Shown here: piece after piece, positions 9,513-17,896 of the stretch
Position numbering within the stretch: position 1 is the first letter of the stretch
Layout: each line of letters starts with the position of its first letter
Assembly: GCF_003340565.1 (NCBI RefSeq)
Contig: NZ_QPLK01000019.1
Coordinates: forward strand, 24,649 to 88,648
Origin: Rhodovulum sp. 12E13
GTDB taxonomy: Bacteria > Pseudomonadota > Alphaproteobacteria > Rhodobacterales > Rhodobacteraceae
Length of the DNA: 64,000 bases
Direction of reading: 5' to 3'
Program-made: the position numbers and the translations under genes
The notes under the pieces: generated by a model
Database searches by the model: none
What the model was told of the DNA's origin: nothing
The model's input: only the letters and a program-made list of their open reading frames with translations

Positions 9513-11216
9513 ATGGACATGCAACGCAAGACGCGAATCGCGCATCTCGCCGGGCCGACCGCCACCATCCAGAACACCCCCCCGCTCGTGACCTCCAACA
9601 AGGCCCGGGCCCGCCGCAACCTGCCGCTGCGCACGGCACCCGACGGCGCGCCCTTGCGCTACGATGCGTTGCGCCTGCAGCGCCTCGCCGCTCCGGCCAA
9701 GGTCTATGTCGAGCAGTTCTCGGCTCACCCTCTCGAGGCCGACGCCGACGATCTCTACGGCCCGCCCGACGGCTGGCTCGCCCCCGACGGCACGTTCTCG
9801 CCCGACAAGACTGGCCCAGACGACAAACCCGTCTACGAGGTCGAACTCATGCCCGAAGACGGCCTCTACCCCCTGCCCTACATGGCCGTGCAGGCCGACG
9901 GATCGCCCTGGGAGGAAGAGATGGCCGTGCCAGGCGGCCCGGACGACAAGGCACGTCAGAGCTTTTTCCCGGACGGCTCGCGCAGCTTCGAGGAGATCGA
10001 CCGCGTCTCGATCTGGGTCGACGGGCTCGCCAGCCCGATCTCGCGGCAGGCCGAGGTCGATTTCTTCCGCATCATGCCCCCCGGCGGCTACAAGAAGGGC
10101 CTGCCCGCCAACCGCCGCAGCGACAAGGGCGAGGGCGACATTCCGCCCGAGCTCCGCGGGCGCGAGTTCAACGCCTACAAGCCCTACCACCTCTCCACCG
10201 CGCCCGCCCGGCCGAGCCTCGCGAAGATCACCAACGAAACCCAGGCGATCGCGGACTCCGGCGAGTACGACGGGCTCATCTGGACGCAGGGCAGCCCGCA
10301 GGTCGAGGAGACCGCCTACTGGTTCAACCTGCTGATCGACACCACCCTGCCGATCTGCGGCAACGCGGCCCAGCGCCCGCAGGGGCAGATCTCGGCCGAC
10401 GGCCCGAAGAACATCGTCGATTCGATCACCTTCATCCGGTCGGGCAAGTGGAAGGACGAGGAGGGCCGCAACCGCTGCGGCGCGCTGGTCATCCAGGAGC
10501 AGCAGTTCTTCGCCGCCCGCGAGGTCGCCAAGGCCGATGCCCGTCCGGGCGGCTACGTGGCGACCGGCGGCCACGGCGGCATCCTGGGGCAGGTGACCCA
10601 CAAGGACGACATCCATGTGCAATACGTGCCTGCCTACAGGCATACATGGTCGTCGGAGGTGAACCTCGCACGCCTGCCTGCCAGCGTGCAGGCCGTCGCC
10701 CGCAGGGATGGCGCCCTCGTGCCCGTCGAGATCCGCGTGAAGGACGACGAGGGCCGCCTGACCGAAGAGGCGATCCCCTCCGTTTCGATCGTCAAGGAGG
10801 GGGGATACTCGGACGAGAGCTGGGAGACCGGCCCCGACGACCTGTCGGACATGGTCGCCCTGATCGAGCACAAGCTGTCGCTCGGCCGCCTCGCGGGGTT
10901 CGTCACCGAAGGGCTGGTGCCCTATGGTCGTCTCCCGTCGGGCGCCCGCGAGGAACTGCTGTTGCGGGCAGCCTACAGCGGGCTGCCCACCGTACGCACC
11001 GGGCGGGGCGCGATGGAGGGGTTCGCGGATCCCTTTCCTCTGGTCGTCGCCGGCTCGAACCTGACGTCGACGAAGGCGCGGTTGCTTCTGATGGCGTGCC
11101 TGATGAAGTTCGGCGCTCTGCCCGTCGCGGCCGATCCCCTTGCGCCGACGCCGGAAGACACCGAGCGTCTCGCGGCAGCGATCGTCCCCTTCCAGAAGGT
11201 CTTCGATAGCCACTGA
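9513..11216 (+). CDS. Asparaginase-fold protein with large insertion and altered active site
   Basis: A 567-residue cytoplasmic protein, against roughly 330 residues for ordinary type I/II asparaginases. The C-terminal half follows the asparaginase pattern. LIWTQGSPQVEETAYW (about residues 255-270) aligns with the usual HGTDTMEETA region, REVAKADARPGGY with the catalytic-lysine region (K340), and the last 70 residues with the KARLLLMACL ending. Two oddities stand out. The TD catalytic pair of HGTDT is replaced by SP, and about 200 residues are inserted between the N-terminal LAGPTATIQN motif and this region. The start at 9513 follows a good GGAGGA site. It diverges from the peptide transporter, so it may hydrolyse an imported amide. 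Asparaginase activity is not assured. Confidence 0.7.
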   Translation: MDMQRKTRIAHLAGPTATIQNTPPLVTSNKARARRNLPLRTAPDGAPLRYDALRLQRLAAPAKVYVEQFSAHPLEADADDLYGPPDGWLAPDGTFSPDKTGPDDKPVYEVELMPEDGLYPLPYMAVQADGSPWEEEMAVPGGPDDKARQSFFPDGSRSFEEIDRVSIWVDGLASPISRQAEVDFFRIMPPGGYKKGLPANRRSDKGEGDIPPELRGREFNAYKPYHLSTAPARPSLAKITNETQAIADSGEYDGLIWTQGSPQVEETAYWFNLLIDTTLPICGNAAQRPQGQISADGPKNIVDSITFIRSGKWKDEEGRNRCGALVIQEQQFFAAREVAKADARPGGYVATGGHGGILGQVTHKDDIHVQYVPAYRHTWSSEVNLARLPASVQAVARRDGALVPVEIRVKDDEGRLTEEAIPSVSIVKEGGYSDESWETGPDDLSDMVALIEHKLSLGRLAGFVTEGLVPYGRLPSGAREELLLRAAYSGLPTVRTGRGAMEGFADPFPLVVAGSNLTSTKARLLLMACLMKFGALPVAADPLAPTPEDTERLAAAIVPFQKVFDSH

Positions 11217-11230
11217 AGCGTCCCCCGTGC

Positions 11231-11261
11231 CCGCAGCGGAAGCACACGGCTTCCTCTGCGG
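11231..11261. terminator. Hairpin between convergent genes
   Basis: Arms of 13 bases, with 12 of 13 pairs matching (CCGCAGCGGAAGC at 11231 and its complement ending at 11261), enclose a five-base loop. It lies 14 bases after the asparaginase-like stop and faces the end of the 13-gene operon coming from the other side. There is no T-run, so termination is inferred from structure and position. Confidence 0.5.
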
Positions 11262-11357
11262 ATCCGTCCCGCTTGCGCGATGCGCGGCGAGGGACAGGAG
11301 GCTTGCGCGACGCAGCCGCCGGCAACCGCGAGGCGGATGGGCTCGGCAGGGCTGTCT

Positions 11358-12068
11358 TCAGGCGATGCTGTAGCCGCCGTCGATCGGCAGAACCACCCCG
11401 TTGACATAGCTTGCGGCGGGCGAGACGAGAAAGCCGACGACGTGGCCGACTTCGCTCGGGCGTCCCCAGCGGCCGGCAGGGATGCGCGCGAGGATCGGAC
11501 CGGACCGCGCCGGATCCGTCATCGCGTTCACGGACATGCGGGTATCCACCCAGCCCGGGGCGACGGCATTGACCCGCACGCCATCCCCGCCCCACGCAGC
11601 GGCGAGGGCGCGGGTGAGCGAGGCGACGGCCCCCTTGCTCGCCGAATAGGCAGGATTGCGCGAAGAGCCGAAGATCGACCACATCGACGCGAAATTCACC
11701 ACTGCGCCGCCGCGCGCCTTCAGGGCCTGCTCGAAGGCGAAGCACATCTCCTGCGTCCCGCCGAGGTTGACAGCCATCACGGCCCGGAACCCCTCGTTGG
11801 TCATCTCGCGCCCCTCGTGCCGGATCACGCCCGCGGCGTTCACTAGGGCGTCGAGCCCGTCGAAGCCCGCGGCAAAGTCGGCGATCGCCGCGCTGTCGGT
11901 CACGTCGAACTCGGTGTGCGCGTGCGCCGGGTGCTCGATCCTTTCCTCCACGTCGAGCCCCAGGGAATGGACGTGAAAGCCATCTGCCAGCAGTCGCAGG
12001 ACGCTTGCCTGCCCCAGCCCGGTGCCACCGCCCGTGACCACGGCGATGCGCTTGGTGTCGGTCGTCAT
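11358..12068 (-). CDS. Short-chain dehydrogenase/reductase (SDR)
   Basis: A 236-residue classical SDR using NAD(P)H. It has the glycine motif VTGGGTGLGQ near residues 11-20, NAAG at about 83, and the catalytic YSASK (the AYSASKGAVASL segment, about residues 143-154), followed by VNAVAPGWVDT. It oxidises or reduces a hydroxyl/keto group in the cytoplasm. It is the last gene of the long operon starting at 24175, 45 bases after the APH-type kinase gene. In this setting it may act on a 3-hydroxyacyl intermediate, like FabG-type enzymes, but the substrate is not visible. Confidence 0.88.
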   Translation of the reverse strand: MTTDTKRIAVVTGGGTGLGQASVLRLLADGFHVHSLGLDVEERIEHPAHAHTEFDVTDSAAIADFAAGFDGLDALVNAAGVIRHEGREMTNEGFRAVMAVNLGGTQEMCFAFEQALKARGGAVVNFASMWSIFGSSRNPAYSASKGAVASLTRALAAAWGGDGVRVNAVAPGWVDTRMSVNAMTDPARSGPILARIPAGRWGRPSEVGHVVGFLVSPAASYVNGVVLPIDGGYSIA

Positions 12069-12113
12069 GTCGGAAGAACCTCTCGTGCTGACCTTGCTCC
12101 TGGGGCCGTTTCG

Positions 12114-13148
12114 TCAGGGCGCTACCGGCCCGGCGAGCCCGAGAATCTCGAGCCCCCGCCGGGCGAAGACGGCGGCGAGCGGCGCGAGACGCGCGGCTTG
12201 CGGATCGGCGGCAGTGCCCTGCCGGGCGCGCTCGGCGATGCCCACGAAGATCACCGCGAAACGGAAGAAGGCGAAGGCCTCGTGGAACGGCGCGAGCGGC
12301 GGCGTTTCCGGCGCGGCGGCCGCGTAGCGGGCGACGAAGGCCTCGCGCGTCGGGATGCCGTGGGCCGTCGCGCCGGTGCCCCGGATGCCGCCGTATTCCT
12401 GGGGCGAGGTGTGCCATGTCATGCAACAGAAGCCGAGATCCGACAGCGGGTGGCCGAGGGTCGACAGCTCCCAGTCGAGGATCGCCACGACGCGGGGCTC
12501 GGCGGGATGCAGGATGAGGTTGCCGATCCGGTAGTCGCCGTGGACGATGGATTGCCGCCCGTCGTCTTCCGGCATGCGCGCGCCGAGGGCCTCCGAGAGG
12601 CGGTCGATGTCGGGGATGTCCATGCCCTCGGCCTGGCGCCACTGTCGCGTCCAGCGGCCGAGCTGTCGCTCGAAGTAATTGCCGGGCTTTCCGAAATCCG
12701 CGAGGCCGACCTCGGCCGGGTCGACGGCGTGCAGCCGGGCCAGCGTCTCGGCCATCGACAGGTAGGCGGCCTCGCGTTCCTCGGACGAGAGACCCGGCAG
12801 CGTCGCGTCGTGAAAGACGCGGCCCGGCACCCGCTCCATCAGGTAGAAGGGCGTGCCGATCACGCTCTCGTCGCCGCACCAGGCGACCGGGCGCGGCACC
12901 GGCAGGCCGGCGGGGTGCAGCGCCGAGAGCACGCGGAACTCGCGGTCGATGGCGTGGGCGCCGGGCAGCGTCGGTCCCGCGGGGCGGGTGCGCAGCACGA
13001 GGTCGGCGCCGGGCAGTGCGGCATGCCAGGTCGGGTTCGACTGGCCGCCCGCGATCGGCGCGAGCGACAGCGGGCCGTCGAGCTCGGTCGCCTCCGCGAT
13101 CCACGCCGCGAGGGCGTCGCGGCGCGCGGGGTCGGCGAGGCCGCTCAT
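12114..13148 (-). CDS. APH-type phosphotransferase, ACAD10/11 kinase-like
   Basis: A 344-residue kinase of the aminoglycoside/choline phosphotransferase fold. It has the GGQSNPTW nucleotide loop near the N-terminus, VLRTRP with the ATP-contacting lysine position, the catalytic loop VHGDYRIGNLILH and the metal site AILDWELSTLGHPLSDLG. The GKPGNYFERQLGRWTRQW segment is characteristic of the kinase domain of human ACAD10/ACAD11 and of LvaA from the Pseudomonas levulinate pathway. Those enzymes phosphorylate 4-hydroxyacyl-CoA. An ACAD10/11-type dehydrogenase gene lies two genes upstream, and a CoA ligase gene ends 1 base before this gene starts. A role in 4-hydroxyacid breakdown is therefore a reasoned inference. 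Confidence 0.85.
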   Translation of the reverse strand: MSGLADPARRDALAAWIAEATELDGPLSLAPIAGGQSNPTWHAALPGADLVLRTRPAGPTLPGAHAIDREFRVLSALHPAGLPVPRPVAWCGDESVIGTPFYLMERVPGRVFHDATLPGLSSEEREAAYLSMAETLARLHAVDPAEVGLADFGKPGNYFERQLGRWTRQWRQAEGMDIPDIDRLSEALGARMPEDDGRQSIVHGDYRIGNLILHPAEPRVVAILDWELSTLGHPLSDLGFCCMTWHTSPQEYGGIRGTGATAHGIPTREAFVARYAAAAPETPPLAPFHEAFAFFRFAVIFVGIAERARQGTAADPQAARLAPLAAVFARRGLEILGLAGPVAP

Positions 13149-13149
13149 C

Positions 13150-14778
13150 TCACTCCCCCTCGTCCGTCAGGCGCTGCCGCAGCAGGAATTTCTGGATCTT
13201 GCCGGTCGCGGTCTTCGGCAGCTCGCCGAAGCGGTAGTGGCGCGGCACCTTGAACGCCGCGAGCTGGTCCCGGCAGAACGCCTCGAGCTCGTCGGGCGCG
13301 GCCTCGCGACCCGGTTTCAGCTCGACGAAGGCGCAGGGCAACTCGCCCCACTTGGCGCTCGGCATGGCGACGACGGCAGCCAGCAGGACAGCGGGGTGCC
13401 GGTGCAGCACGCCCTCGACCTCGATCGAGGCGATGTTCTCGCCACCCGAGATGATCACGTCCTTCTCGCGGTCGGTGACCCTGATCGCGCCGTCGGTATC
13501 GCGCACCCCGAGATCGCCGGTATGGAACCAGCCGCCCGCAAAGGCGCGCTCAGTCGCGGCCGCATCGCGGTAGTAGCCGGCCATCAGCGTGTTGCCGCGC
13601 AGCAGGATCTCGCCCTGCGTCTCGCCGTCGGGCGGCGCGTCGCCGCCCGCGCCGCCCGATGCGGCGATGCGGATCGTGCCGGACGTGGCGTGGCGATACC
13701 CCTGCCGCGCGAGCCATGCCGCCTTGCGCTCGTTCGAGGCGTCCGCAAGCGCCTCGCCGGTCTGGCAGATCGAGGCCGGGCCGTAGCTTTCGGTCAGCCC
13801 GTAGAGGTGGGTGAGCTCGAAGCCGAGCGTCCCGAGCTGCTCGATCAGGTGGGCCGAGGGCGCGGCACCGCCGGTTCCGACCGCCACGCGGCCGGCCTCG
13901 CCCGCGGCCAGCCGCGCCCGGTGCGCCTCGGCCGCGGGGTCGGCCAGCAGCATGTAGAGGACGACGGGAGCGCAGCACATGTGGCTGACGCCGTGACGCG
14001 CGATCAGGTCGAAGATCGCGGCTGGCTCCACCGCGTCGAGGCAGACATGGGTGCCGCCCGCCGCGGTCACGGCCCAGGTGTGCGACCAGCCGTTGCAGTG
14101 GAACATCGGCAGCGTCCAGAGATAGCTCGTGGCCGCCCCGAAGCCGAGCGTCAGGGCGTTGCCCATCGCGTTGAGGAAGGCGCCGCGGTGGTGATAGACG
14201 GCCCCCTTGGGCGCGCCGGTCGTGCCCGATGTGTAGTTGAGGCAGATCGGCTGCCATTCCTCGGTCACGGCAGACGCATCGAGCGGCGGCGCCGCGGAAC
14301 CGCCCGTCAGCAGGTCGAGCCGGTCGGGCGCCGGCCCCTCGCCCGGATCGGCGAGCATGAGCATCCGCACGCCGGTGGCGCGTGCAGCCTCGCCCGCCGC
14401 CCCTGTGCAGGCCGGATCGCACAGCAGCAGCCGGCTTTCGGAATGGGCGAGGATGTAGCCGAGCGCGCCGGCGTCGAGCCGGATGTTGAGCGTGCTCAGC
14501 ACGGCGCCCAGCGCGGGCACGGCGAAATGCGCGGCCAGCATCTCGGGGCGGTTGCGCGCGACGATCGACACGACGTCGCCACGGCCGATGCCCGCCTCGC
14601 GCAGTGCCTCGGCCATCCGCACGGCCATCGCGTGCAGCCCGGCATAGTCCCACGTCGCATCCCGCCAGATGACGGCCGTCCGGTGCGGATGCGCCTCGGC
14701 GGCGCGCGTCAGGAAGCTCACCGGGGTCAGCGGCTGGAAGTTCGCCGCCCGCGGGCGGAGATGCGGCTCCTCGAACAT
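13150..14778 (-). CDS. Acyl-CoA synthetase (AMP-forming)
   Basis: A 542-residue ANL-superfamily ligase that activates a carboxylic acid to its acyl-CoA via an acyl-AMP. It shows the AMP-binding P-loop YTSGTTGAPKGA (about residues 170-185), the TGDLGVRDTDG motif and the VTDREKDVIISGGENI hinge. The C-terminal catalytic lysine is in PKTATGKIQK. The start overlaps the stop of the acyl-CoA dehydrogenase gene by one base (TGATG). A slightly longer start seven codons upstream is possible. In the operon it would make the acyl-CoA for the dehydrogenase and the kinase. It is comparable to LvaE or medium-chain ligases. Confidence 0.92.
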   Translation of the reverse strand: MFEEPHLRPRAANFQPLTPVSFLTRAAEAHPHRTAVIWRDATWDYAGLHAMAVRMAEALREAGIGRGDVVSIVARNRPEMLAAHFAVPALGAVLSTLNIRLDAGALGYILAHSESRLLLCDPACTGAAGEAARATGVRMLMLADPGEGPAPDRLDLLTGGSAAPPLDASAVTEEWQPICLNYTSGTTGAPKGAVYHHRGAFLNAMGNALTLGFGAATSYLWTLPMFHCNGWSHTWAVTAAGGTHVCLDAVEPAAIFDLIARHGVSHMCCAPVVLYMLLADPAAEAHRARLAAGEAGRVAVGTGGAAPSAHLIEQLGTLGFELTHLYGLTESYGPASICQTGEALADASNERKAAWLARQGYRHATSGTIRIAASGGAGGDAPPDGETQGEILLRGNTLMAGYYRDAAATERAFAGGWFHTGDLGVRDTDGAIRVTDREKDVIISGGENIASIEVEGVLHRHPAVLLAAVVAMPSAKWGELPCAFVELKPGREAAPDELEAFCRDQLAAFKVPRHYRFGELPKTATGKIQKFLLRQRLTDEGE

Positions 14779-15986
14779 CAGTCCTCCCTCACCGGCCATG
14801 ACCACAGTGCCGGCCCGCTGGCGCGAAGCTCGCGGTTGATGACCATCTTGTGGACCTCGTCGGCCCCGTCGACGAGCCGGGCCTGCCGCGCGTAGCGGTA
14901 GATCCATTCGAGCGGGGTGTCGGTGGAATAACCACGCGCCCCGTTGATCTGGATCGCCCGGTCGGCGGCCGTGTGCAGCAGGTTCGCCACGTGGATCTTG
15001 GCCATCGAAATCTCGGTGCGCGCGTAGCTGCCCCCGTCGAGCGCCCAAGCCGCCTTCATCACCAGCAGACGGCCGATCTCGATCTGCATCGCCAGATCGC
15101 CCAGCATCGTCTGGACGCTCTCGCGCTCGGCCAGCCGCACGCCGAAGCCCTCGCGCCGCTCGGCATACTCGGTCGCGATCTCGACGCAGCGCTTCGCCAG
15201 CCCCAGCCACCGCATGCAGTGCGTCAGCCGGGCCGGGCCGAGGCGCGTCTGCGTCACCTTGAGGCCCCGGCCGACGCCGCCGAGCACGGCCTCGTCGGGC
15301 ACTGTGAGCCCGTCGAACTCGAGCTCGCAATGGCCGCCGTGCTCCTCGGGGCCCATGATCCCGATGCGCCGCACGATATGCCAGCCGGGGTCGTCGCGGT
15401 GAAAGAGGAACGCCGTCAGCCCGCTGCGCGGGTCGTCCGAGGTGCGGGCGACGACGATGAAATGGGCGGCCTCGCCGGCGCCGGTGATGTACCACTTGCG
15501 CCCGGTGATCGCCCAGCCGTCGCCGCGCCGCTCGGCCCGCGTCAGCATCATGCCGGGGTCCGAGCCGCCGCCCGGATGCGGCTCGGTCATGGCGAAGGCC
15601 GAGCGCACCTCGCCATCGCGGATCGGGTCGAGCCAGCGCCGCTTCTGCGCCTCGGTGCCGAGGGCGGCGAGCACCATCATGTTGCCGTCGTCGGGCGCGG
15701 CCGAGTTGAACGCGACGGGGCCGAAGATCGAGCGGTTCATCGCCTCGTAGGCCACCGCCATGCCCACCCGGCTCAGCCCGCCGCCGCCCTCCTCGCGCGG
15801 CATCTGCAGGCTCCAGAGGCCAGCCGCGCGCGCCTTGGCACGGACCTCTTCCAGCAGGTCGAGGCGAATGTTCTGGTGGTCGTCGAAGCTGGCCGGGTCG
15901 GCCTCGAGCGGCAGCAGCTCGGTCTCGACGAAATCGGCTATGCCGGCGCGGATGCGCTCGATCTCGGCGGGGATGCGAAAGTCCAT
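14778..15986 (-). CDS. Acyl-CoA dehydrogenase, ACAD10/11 type
   Basis: A 402-residue FAD enzyme. It has the FAD-contact motif FAMTEPHPGGGSDP (about residues 133-146), the WYITGAGEA segment, and the C-terminal NGARGYSTDTPLEW region followed by DGADEVHK. The last motif resembles the DGPDEVH of ACAD10/11 and LvaC rather than the catalytic-glutamate loop of ordinary acyl-CoA dehydrogenases. In the known pathway this type of enzyme eliminates phosphate from a 4-phosphoacyl-CoA. It lies between an SDR gene (10-base gap) and the CoA ligase gene (one-base overlap). Confidence 0.9.
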   Translation of the reverse strand: MDFRIPAEIERIRAGIADFVETELLPLEADPASFDDHQNIRLDLLEEVRAKARAAGLWSLQMPREEGGGGLSRVGMAVAYEAMNRSIFGPVAFNSAAPDDGNMMVLAALGTEAQKRRWLDPIRDGEVRSAFAMTEPHPGGGSDPGMMLTRAERRGDGWAITGRKWYITGAGEAAHFIVVARTSDDPRSGLTAFLFHRDDPGWHIVRRIGIMGPEEHGGHCELEFDGLTVPDEAVLGGVGRGLKVTQTRLGPARLTHCMRWLGLAKRCVEIATEYAERREGFGVRLAERESVQTMLGDLAMQIEIGRLLVMKAAWALDGGSYARTEISMAKIHVANLLHTAADRAIQINGARGYSTDTPLEWIYRYARQARLVDGADEVHKMVINRELRASGPALWSWPVRED

Positions 15987-15995
15987 TGCGCTCTC

Positions 15996-16760
15996 CTACA
16001 GGCTCGACACGAGGTGGCCGCCGTCGACGACCAGCTCGGCCCCGGTCATGAAGCGCCCGGCATCCGAGGCGAGCAGCAACAGGGCCCCGTCGAGGTCGGC
16101 CGGCGTGCCGAGGCGGCGTTGCGGGACGCGGCGGATCAGGGCGCGGCCCCGCTCGGTCTGGAAGAAGTCGCGGTTGATGTCGGTCTCGACATAGCCGGGG
16201 CAGAGCGCGTTGACGCGGATGCCGTCGCGCGCCCATTCCAGCGCCATCGCCCGCGTGAGCTGGACGAGCCCCGCCTTCGAGGCGGCATAGGCGCCGACGC
16301 CGCCCGCCACGCGCAGGCCGAGGATCGAGGCGACGTTGACGATCGTTCCCCCCTGCCCCGCCGACCGCATGGCCGCCGCCGCGGCCTGCGCCACGAGGAA
16401 GGGGGCGCGCAGGTTCACCGCCATCGTGTCGTCCCAGTCGGCGGCGGAGAGGTCGCCCAAAGCGCCCGGCCGCGAGATTCCGGCATTGTTGATGACGATG
16501 TCGAAAGCCGCGGCGGCGTCGAAGAACGCCGCGACCGCCCTTTCGTCGGCGACGTCGAGCACAGCGGCCTCGGCCGCGCCGCCGCGCTCGGTGATCCCGG
16601 CGCAGGCGGCGTCGAGCGCCGCGCGGCGGCGTGCCGCCAGCGTCACCTGCGCGCCGCGAGACGCGAGCACGCCCGCGAAATGCCGGCCTAGGCCCGACGA
16701 CGCGCCGGTGATCAGGGCGCGCCGGCCCGCCACGTCGAAGGGATCGCCGGGCGCGGTCAC
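15996..16760 (-). CDS. SDR family oxidoreductase (LvaD-like position)
   Basis: A 254-residue classical SDR. It has TGASSGLGRH near residue 18, NNAGISRPG at about 88-96, the catalytic Tyr/Lys in YAASKAGLVQL, and LCPGYVETDINRDFF. The start is GTG at 16760, overlapping the stop of the alcohol dehydrogenase gene (GTGA). With the kinase, ACAD and ligase genes that follow, it reproduces the gene content of the levulinate (lva) cluster, where an SDR reduces or oxidises the 4-position. Which direction it works in here cannot be said. Confidence 0.88.
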   Translation of the reverse strand: MTAPGDPFDVAGRRALITGASSGLGRHFAGVLASRGAQVTLAARRRAALDAACAGITERGGAAEAAVLDVADERAVAAFFDAAAAFDIVINNAGISRPGALGDLSAADWDDTMAVNLRAPFLVAQAAAAAMRSAGQGGTIVNVASILGLRVAGGVGAYAASKAGLVQLTRAMALEWARDGIRVNALCPGYVETDINRDFFQTERGRALIRRVPQRRLGTPADLDGALLLLASDAGRFMTGAELVVDGGHLVSSL

Positions 16761-17896
16761 ACGGTCGCTCCCAGCGCCTCGGCCCGCAGGATCGCCGCGC
16801 CAACCGCGGCCCGGTCGAGCGGGGCGGCGAAGTTGGCGAGGTGGGGCGCGGTCATGGTCAGGCGGGCCATCTCGTCGATCTCGGCGTTGCTCGGCTCGGC
16901 CATGCCGAGGTCGGCGAGCTGCACCGGCAGGCCGATGCGGCGGTAGAAACGGGCGAGCGACAGGATCTCGTCGTCGCCCCGCCCCTCGGCGGCCATGTGC
17001 ACGAGCGTCGCCCAGGCCACCTGCGCGCCGTGGATCGCGTCGCGCGCCCCGCGCGCCCTGACAAGGCCCCGCGTGAGCGAATGGGCCAGCGACAGCCCGC
17101 CGTTCTCGAAGCCGAGCCCGCTCATTAGCACGACGGCCTCGACCACGTGTTCGAGATCGGGCGTCGACTCTCCGGCCTCGCAGGCGGCCAGCGCAGCCTC
17201 GGCGTGGCGCAGGATCGTGGCATGGGCGCAGTCGGCGATGGCCAGCGCCGTCAGCAGGGGGCGCGTGCCGAACGGCGTGAGGCCGGTGCCTGCCATGCAG
17301 CCCTCGGCCTCGAACTTCTTGGCGATGGCGTCGCCGATGCCCGCCCGCAGGAAATGCGCGGGCGCGGCGGCGATCAGCGCCGTGTCGACCAGCACGCAGG
17401 CGGGGCTGGCCTCCATCCGGTCGACCGCGACCATCACGTGGTCGTCGTCGTAGATCGCGACGGCCGCGCTGGTGGGGCTGTCGTTCGAGGCGATGGTGGG
17501 CACCGTGACGACGGGCGCGCGCAGGAGCATGGCGACGCCCTTGGCCGCGTCGAGCGACTTGCCGCCGCCGACGCCGACGACGACGCTGGCCGCCTCGGCA
17601 CCTCGCGCAAGCGCGGCGATGGCGGGCCGGGTGATCTCGCCCTCGAGCGTGCGGAAGGCCGGGCGCAGTCCCGCCCCCGCCAGAAGGGCCTCGAGCCGGG
17701 GCCGCAACATCGCCATGACATGCGCGTCGCCGACCACGAGAGGCGCCGGGCCGAAAGGCGCGGCGACCTCGCCGAGCAGGTCGAGCGCGCCCGGCCCCTG
17801 GTGATAGCGCCCCGGTCCGCCGAACAGGCGGATGCCGCCGTCGGGCTCGGGCAGGCCCGCCGGCGGGGCGCCCGTGATCGCCCCCGTCGCCGTCAC
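16757..17896 (-). CDS. Iron-containing alcohol dehydrogenase, glycerol-dehydrogenase-like
   Basis: A 379-residue type III alcohol dehydrogenase. It has the nucleotide loop GVGGGKSLDAAK (residues 108-119) and the GldA-like TIASNDSPTSAAVAIY (residues 134-149). The metal ligands are visible as D189 in AGIGDAIAKKFE, H272 in SLAHSLTRG and H289 in AIHGAQVAW. It interconverts an alcohol and an aldehyde or ketone with NAD(P)H. The frame runs on upstream, but the GTG at 17896, forming a GTGA overlap with the cupin gene's stop, is the likely start. The split transketolase genes upstream suggest a short hydroxyaldehyde or dihydroxyacetone-like substrate. Confidence 0.88.
   Translation of the reverse strand: MTATGAITGAPPAGLPEPDGGIRLFGGPGRYHQGPGALDLLGEVAAPFGPAPLVVGDAHVMAMLRPRLEALLAGAGLRPAFRTLEGEITRPAIAALARGAEAASVVVGVGGGKSLDAAKGVAMLLRAPVVTVPTIASNDSPTSAAVAIYDDDHVMVAVDRMEASPACVLVDTALIAAAPAHFLRAGIGDAIAKKFEAEGCMAGTGLTPFGTRPLLTALAIADCAHATILRHAEAALAACEAGESTPDLEHVVEAVVLMSGLGFENGGLSLAHSLTRGLVRARGARDAIHGAQVAWATLVHMAAEGRGDDEILSLARFYRRIGLPVQLADLGMAEPSNAEIDEMARLTMTAPHLANFAAPLDRAAVGAAILRAEALGATV

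Noticed and set aside
13150..16803. A 1217-codon frame suggesting a fused multidomain protein
   Set aside because: Only the last 542 codons are real (acyl-CoA synthetase); the rest is out of frame with the ACAD and SDR genes, which are clear in their own frames.
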